The notes beneath the pieces were generated by a model. It saw only the letters and a program-made list of their open reading frames with translations, made no database searches and had not been told where the DNA came from. The position numbers were made by a program, and so were the translations under genes. From Fragilaria crotonensis (lineage: Eukaryota; Bacillariophyta; Fragilariophyceae; Fragilariales; Fragilariaceae): a DNA stretch of 26,880 nt. How positions within the stretch are numbered: position 1 is the first letter of the stretch; every line of letters begins with the position of its first letter. Below, one piece after another: positions 21,903-26,880 of the stretch. The stretch spans positions 1 to 26,880 of the forward strand of contig JAKSYS010000765.1 of NCBI GenBank assembly GCA_022925895.1, given 5' to 3'.

Positions 21903-22358
21903 ATGGTTTTTGAGTTGCCCGAAGCAGTTGTCGATGACGGCACAGACATAGACGATTGGCCAGAGAGTGATGTCGAATGTGATGCACCAGCGGAACAAGA
22001 CGAACTGGTGCGAGAGCTTGACTACGAATGGGAGCAAGAACAGAACCGATATTTCCGTGAGGCTGATGATGAGATTCAGCGTCAACTGGAACAAGAAATC
22101 GATGATGCTATCTAAAAGGAACTAGATGAACGGATGGAGGAACAGCTCAACAAATATATGCAACGACAACAACAAATAGAAGACGACATTGAGAGCGTTT
22201 TGTACATGGAAAGAATCCTTGGTTTCACTGAGCAGCGCCCTGCTCTTCCCGTGACAGTTGCAGACGTTGATGCGACGATCCAGCCAATAGTTAAGGCTCA
22301 CATGGCAAATGAAAAGCTTAAGCAAATTGCAACGACTGAAGGTCCGCCGCGTGCGTAG
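21903..22358 (+). CDS. Acidic coiled-coil protein with an in-frame TAA
   Basis: The ATG at 21903 begins MVFELPEAVVDDG. The protein is very acidic, then heptad-like and Glu/Gln-rich (ELDYEWEQEQNRYFREADDE). An in-frame TAA occurs at 22113-22115. The same frame continues in the same style (KELDERMEEQLNKYMQRQQQ) to a second stop at 22358, giving about 151 residues in all. Both halves look like one coiled coil, so the TAA is either a base error, a true nonsense mutation or the real end. I do not recognise the family. It converges on the tRNA dehydratase gene, whose stop is 147 bp away. Confidence 0.55.
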
Positions 22359-22504
22359 GTTGTAAGATGATGGGCTCAGCTGCCTGCACGTATGGCACAT
22401 TTTGCAACCGTTACATCGTTGGAGGAGAAAAGAACTACAGTGGCGCGCAGGGATTATTCTATAAGAGTTCTTTGTACAAACGTAGCTGTAGATATTCAAG
22501 TAAT

Positions 22505-23889
22505 TCAATCGATGCGACACGATCGAAGTCGCTGTTCAATCTTCTGGCGGACATTCTCAGGCACGCTTTCTTGATTGTCGACATCAAACTTTTTCAGTGC
22601 TCTGCATCCCATCAGGACCAAGTTGTCGCATCTCGAAGGCTTTGTCAGATCCCATCGAACAAGCTCCAAAACAGTCCCAAGCTTATCTCCGGTGACACCG
22701 CATCGGTTTCTCCAGACCTCGAGGAGATATTCAACGTCGTCTCCGTCTATCTGAATAGGCCCGACCCAAATTCCATTGACAATTCGGCCTTCCATGTCAT
22801 TCTCATCGTCGCCATGCTCGGTTGCTGGGACGACACCTTCTACTGATTCCCTTTCTTCAGCTCGCGCCGCTTCGCGTGTTGAAAAATACGGTTCCGAACA
22901 TTGCGACCAACTCGTTCTCCAGTGACAGGGGCGAAAGGCTTATTTCTAGCTCACAAAGTGCCGTGGCGGCAAGAGTCTGTCCCATCACTGCAGGCATGGT
23001 GCCCAACACAGGTATGATACGGATTCTCATGCCGTCGACAGCACCAAATTGATGAACGCCTTGCTCCTTTGCTCATCCGTAAAATCCGCTAGCTTGACAA
23101 CGGTCTTTTCGAACTATACACCACCGTCAGCTTCTCCATATCATCCATGTATGACGTGTCTCCGTGTAGCAGACGTTTGATGGATTGGCGAAGTTTGCTG
23201 GCCAGAGGGTCGCGACTGGCAGTCCGAAGGTCGGAAATGTGGAGACGAGGACATCAGACTTCCCACCCGCACCCATGCAGGAAATGACTCGTACATTGAG
23301 CTTCATGCATTGTGCCAGCAAGGCCGCCTTGGTGGGAATGTCGTCAATGGCATCAATTACCAAATCCCAATCGTGACCATCGAGCAGCTGGGGTCCAGTT
23401 TCTGCGGTATACATTTGCACGATGTCTTCAAGTACCAAGTATTCTGGATCAGACATAGACGCTCGCAGAATCGCTTCATGCAGCTTGCCTTGGGGGTTCC
23501 TACATCGGCAAGAGTTGCACAAGCATGACGGTTTAATGACGACAGTGAGACTTGATCAAAGTCAATCATTCGCAGGTGACCAACCCCAGATCGCGCCAGC
23601 ATATGGGCCGCATGAGAGCCCACTCCACCGAGACCAACAACGACAATCTTTGCACCTCGAAGTCGTTCCATGCCGTCATCGCCGAAGTACAGCGTGTGTC
23701 GCGACAATTGCTCGTCACGGAGTTCCTGGTATGCTGCTATTTGTATTGTGGCGGCCTTTTTCACTTTCGCTGGACCTATCAGACTGTTTCTTTCGATTCC
23801 ATATTGACAGGACCAGCGCGATGCCGTTGCTCCAGGATAAAACTTGTCAAGGTCGACCGTAACAACACTGCGTTGGCATGTGCACTCAT
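22505..23889 (-). CDS. TCD: tRNA threonylcarbamoyladenosine dehydratase (TcdA/Tcd1-Tcd2 type)
   Basis: This E1-like (ThiF-fold) enzyme uses ATP to convert t6A at position 37 of ANN-decoding tRNAs to its cyclic form. From the ATG at 23889 an N-terminal segment leads to ELRDEQLSRHTLYFGDDGME. It is followed by the nucleotide-binding loop VVVGLGGVGSHAAHMLARSG, then DFDQVSLSSLNRHACATLAD and DVGTPK. Later come LVIDAIDDIPTKAALL and VISCMGAGGKSD, then (next frames) RIRIIPVLGTMPAVMGQT and a C-terminal IDGDDVEYLLEVWRN and LELVRWDLTKPS. This is the order seen in eukaryotic Tcd1/Tcd2, which are mitochondrial outer-membrane proteins in yeast. There are at least six frame breaks; those near 23806 and 23249 are single missing bases in C runs. 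An in-frame ATG at 23985 would add 32 residues. It is divergent from Rab11. Confidence 0.9.
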
Positions 23890-24367
23890 CTTGTTGTTGT
23901 CAATTGTCCGTCGGTTTGTATGGTGTGTGGTGGTCGGAGGTCGGAGGAGTTCCTCTTTGCTGTGTGCAAGAAAGGAAAGACTCAAGTCATTAAGTAACTG
24001 AAGACAAAATATACATACGTGCTACTAGTACAAGTACGCCGTACTCCACCAGTGCCTACGAGTGTCAGCTGGCAACTGGCAACTGCTGTATGTTGAGCAT
24101 GGGCAGAGCATGGGGTGTATCTCTCTTGTGTGCGATGTGTACTTCTACTATATCGTTCACGCCTACTGGGTACTATACCATTACTGCACTAGGTGTTGTG
24201 TGCTGATCGAGTCATTAGTCATGTGACCGGCTCCCAGAAAATCTGCTGGATTGCTATAGCACGTATTTTATGTGCATTTTTCCCACACAGACGAAATAAG
24301 AAACTTCCCGTCGACCACCACTTCATTATTGAATAGATTGCAGCGGCCTTGTCTACTTTCAGTTATC
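23890..24367. promoter_or_regulatory. Divergent promoter region between the tRNA dehydratase and Rab11 genes
   Basis: About 480 bp, with GTAC-containing words at 24020-24045 (ACTAGTACAAGTACG) and a palindrome-like GTCATGTGAC near 24219. No gene or RNA was recognised. It presumably serves both flanking genes. Confidence 0.5.
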
Positions 24368-25309
24368 ATGGACAACGAAAGCTACGATGTGAGTGTTTCC
24401 CATTGAAGGTTTCCGGCAGACTGGCAGTGAGCGAACGCTCCGCAATTTCTTGCCCGAAGTTGACTTCCAAGCCCCAACCAGGAATAACTATTGTACGAGC
24501 TATGGGAGGTTCACTGGATGTCTTATGTGCGCCTATTTTTAATAGCAACTGACGAGCTCTGTTTGACGAAATGTACCCCAACGGCAGCATGATATTTGAT
24601 TAACGCGTTGACGAAACCCCTCACATCATTTCTCCCTCCCTCACCTTCAGTTCATCTTTAAAATTGTTCTTCTTGGAGATTCGGGTGTTGGAAAGTCAAA
24701 CTTGGTCTTTCGCTTTACTAAAAACGAGTTCAATAAAGACTCAAAGTCCACCATTGGAGTGGAGTTTGCCACCAAAACGGTGCAGATTGAAGACAACAAG
24801 CTGGTGAAAGCACAGATCTGGGACACTGCCGGGCAGGAACGCTATCGCAGTATCGCATCGTCCTATTACCGCGGTGCTGTAGGTGCATTGTTGGTGTACG
24901 ACGTTACCGATAGAAACTCCTTTAATCATGTTCCGATGTGGCTCAGGAGGTTGAAGAAAATGCTGAAAAGGACTGTTTGATCATGTTGGTTGGGAACAAG
25001 ACAGATCTTAATGATCAGCGCACAGTATTCGTAAGAGACGGGCGGTCTTTTGCAAGAAAGAATGGACTAGCCTTCATTGAAACTTCTGCCCTGGATGCCA
25101 CTGGTGTTGACACTGCCTTTCAACGAATTCTGCAGGAAATCTACAAGACGCAGACGAAAAAGCAACTTAAGAATGTCAACCGGGCGACCGAAGGCCATTC
25201 AGGGGGAACTGGTGATGGTTTCCAGGCCGGGCGCGGACAGGCCATCAGTCTGCACAATCCACCAGAACCGGAACACATGCAACCGCAGAAGAGTGGAGGG
25301 TGCTGCTAA
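24368..25309 (+). CDS. RAB11: Rab11-type small GTPase
   Basis: This is a Rab GTPase of recycling-endosome and secretory-vesicle traffic. Exon 1 is 24368-24388 (MDNESYD) and exon 2 is 24651-25309, the join giving [19 protein letters not shown]. All G motifs are present: P-loop GDSGVGKS, switch [25 protein letters not shown] and ETSALD. The protein ends in GGCC, the double-cysteine geranylgeranylation site. [12 protein letters not shown] and [13 protein letters not shown] are characteristic of the Rab11 subgroup. The frame changes near 24944, where one base is missing between PMWL and EVEEN. Adding one base restores a standard ~215-residue Rab, so I read this as a sequence error. Confidence 0.93.
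24389..24650 (+). other. Intron in Rab11 (262 bp)
   Basis: The donor GTGAGT follows GACAACGAAAGCTACGAT, and the acceptor is CTCACCTTCAG before TTCATCTTTAAA. The splice keeps frame and joins the short N-terminus to the conserved first strand of the GTPase fold. Confidence 0.85.
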
Positions 25310-26011
25310 GTGTTTTTTCGATTGAGAGTATTGTAATTTAGGTTTGCGATGCTTTGTGTGTAGCTTGTTCCGATTTAATAACGGTCAGTCCCAGCACTAC
25401 CACTATCGCAAGGCAATGACTACTACTAGTGTTTGTTTGTTATACCAAATGAGAATGGTCTGACGACGGTGACCTTAATGATTACCTCGCTCCTACCTTT
25501 GCCAAGAAATACGACATTGGAAACTCCAGCTCCGTTCTGTGCATAACTAAGCACGGGCAAGAACACATCAATTTGTTCGACAGTGCATTCAGCTCAGCTA
25601 AAAATAAAAATTAATTTCGATTTAACGCAGAGTCCTGCAAGTGATCGATGAGTAGGCTCGCCAAATGGCTGATCTCTTGTGGTTGTATACGCGATAGATA
25701 AACTGAAAAGTGGCTGAACTTTTCGAAGTTGATGGGTTGTGGGTTGTGGCCATGTTAGATTCTACTTTATGCAGCGAACTTGGAATAAAGACGCCGTCCT
25801 TTGAATAAGGGTGCAGAGGCGTCAGGACGCATCAGGAACAGGCAGTCAGTATGACGTACTCAGTGCACGCGACAATTCCTGCTGCAGATATTGAACCCTA
25901 TCAAATTCGTTCATCGTCGCGTCAATCATTGACCATTTAAGTTGTACTCGTATCTCGAGTACATAGATCAGAATTTTCATTGGTCATCAGAAGTACTGTA
26001 TAAACAAAAAC
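25310..26011. other. Convergent intergenic region, no gene seen
   Basis: About 700 bp lie between Rab11 (plus) and the partial gene on the minus strand. I see no credible frame, RNA gene or repeat beyond simple AT-rich stretches. Confidence 0.5.
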
Positions 26012-26880
26012 CTAACATGCATTATCTGACAAAAGGAATGTAGTACTCGACTCGCATGGCAGCTGGAGTAACAATGTACTTCGGCACAGTGCAAGACGCA
26101 TCCGACGAATCTGTTTTAAACTGGGGTCATGTCGCTTCCCGAAGCCCGAATTGCTGGTTGGCGAAAATTTAAGGGAGGGCTGTTGTGGGAGTCTCAATGA
26201 TGGTGGCATCTTCTTGAAGTCATTGACAACTTTTTAGAGATATCACCGCGTTTCAGCTCGAGTACGCTGTTCAACCTTTCAATCAACTGGATCGTCCTTG
26301 AGACCAAGTCCGACCTCTTCTCATCAGATACTTTGTTCTCCTTCCTCCTCCACCACTGGAGGCACTCGACAATCCGGGCAAATCACTGCTTCCGCATCAG
26401 GGACACACAGCAGGCAGACATCACACCAGGCACATGGCACGGAGGCGGCAACTCCAGACTCTAGCCTGAACGGTCTCATGCGCTCCACGGAGATCCATAA
26501 CGAACCCTGGAGCAACTTCGATCTTATGGAGAGGGCTGGTAGCTCGTGGTGAATGTTGGACTTGTCCAAAGGTCGTTGATCTTACTCGTTCAGGAGACCA
26601 GCGGTGGCGCTCAATAGTGACAGAGTGGCCATGCTGCGTTGATGTGTTGGCGTATAAAGCGCCTGGCAACGATTCGTTGACGGCATCGTGCATCATTTCT
26701 GATTGTCGGTGCGGTAATTCTCTGTTGATAGAATAAGATAGCGGTGGATCAGGAGCTCGAGAGGAACGCCATTGCAGCCTTGGGGCTTCTCACTTCGTCA
26801 AATACGGAGTCGGATTTAATGACGAAGTCGGTGTGAGCTTCATTTTGGCCTTCATCAAAAGGTCTGCTTGGCTCACGTAA
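26012..26880 (-). CDS. Partial Cys-rich unknown protein, 5' end beyond the window
   Basis: Minus-strand coding enters from the right edge in frame (DFVIKSDSVFDEVRSPKAAM) and passes through several frame changes. It includes SYSINRELPHRQSEMMHDAV, then a six-cysteine block CAWCDVCLLC...ICPDC (near 26400-26450) followed by an acidic stretch. After that come DLVSRTIQLIERLNSVLELK and a basic Ser/Leu-rich tail ending at 26012. The Cys spacing suggests a zinc-binding module, but I cannot name a family. The gene converges on Rab11. The breaks are of the same kind as elsewhere in the window, so I treat them as probable sequence errors, though a decaying gene is possible. Confidence 0.5.

Noticed and set aside
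21471..21951. Several plus and minus frames over the GTAC-rich tract
   Set aside because: They owe their length to repeat composition, and none shows conserved or structured features.
22367..22846. 159-codon plus-strand frame
   Set aside because: It is antisense to the conserved C-terminal part of the tRNA dehydratase.
24944..24946. Programmed frameshift in Rab11
   Set aside because: Rab proteins are not known to use one, there is no slippery heptamer, and identical single-base losses occur across the window.
1..26880. tRNA, rRNA or other structured RNA genes
   Set aside because: I looked for cloverleaf-like arms and conserved box motifs in the gene-free stretches and found none I could support by eye.

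Overview
The window looks like nuclear DNA of a photosynthetic stramenopile, most likely a pennate diatom. The reasons are: eukaryotic genes with a few short GT-AG introns (Rab11, XPF); a nucleus-encoded thylakoid-lumen protein with a stacked signal peptide and twin-arginine leader; and transposon proteins of kinds I associate with diatom genomes. The species cannot be fixed from the sequence.

Positions 5-9935 are a nearly complete 9.9-kb DNA transposon bounded by 24-bp terminal inverted repeats that match at 22 of 24 bases. It carries three genes. On the minus strand (2279 down to 394) is a long disordered, charged protein with a small C-terminal folded part. On the plus strand (3333-5720) is a protein with an HxD...H jelly-roll signature like 2-oxoglutarate/Fe(II) dioxygenases. 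On the minus strand (9402 down to 5805) is a DDE-type transposase of about 1200 residues with an N-terminal zinc finger and a very acidic tail. The first two genes diverge from a 1-kb regulatory region with two sets of short triple repeats. The last two converge.

Positions 9936-12060 flank the element and hold one further gene that looks transposon-associated (10258-10879) plus weak coding remnants. Positions 12061-26880 are host genes: a large unrecognised protein (12678-16898, +), XPF/ERCC4/RAD1 repair endonuclease (17455-20449, +), a PsbQ-like thylakoid-lumen protein (21329-20781, -), an acidic coiled-coil protein (21903-22358, +), a TcdA/Tcd1-type tRNA t6A dehydratase (23889-22505, -), a Rab11 GTPase (24368-25309, +), and the 3' part of a Cys-rich unknown gene running in from the right edge (-). 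Intergenic spaces carry palindromic ACCGGT and GTAC-rich repeats and a tandem array of bZIP-type sites.

Nearly every gene is cut into frame-shifted pieces, including very conserved ones. Many of the breaks can be repaired by restoring one base to a short homopolymer run. The simplest reading is uncorrected sequencing or assembly error, not mass pseudogenisation. CDS coordinates below therefore span the whole gene across these breaks.
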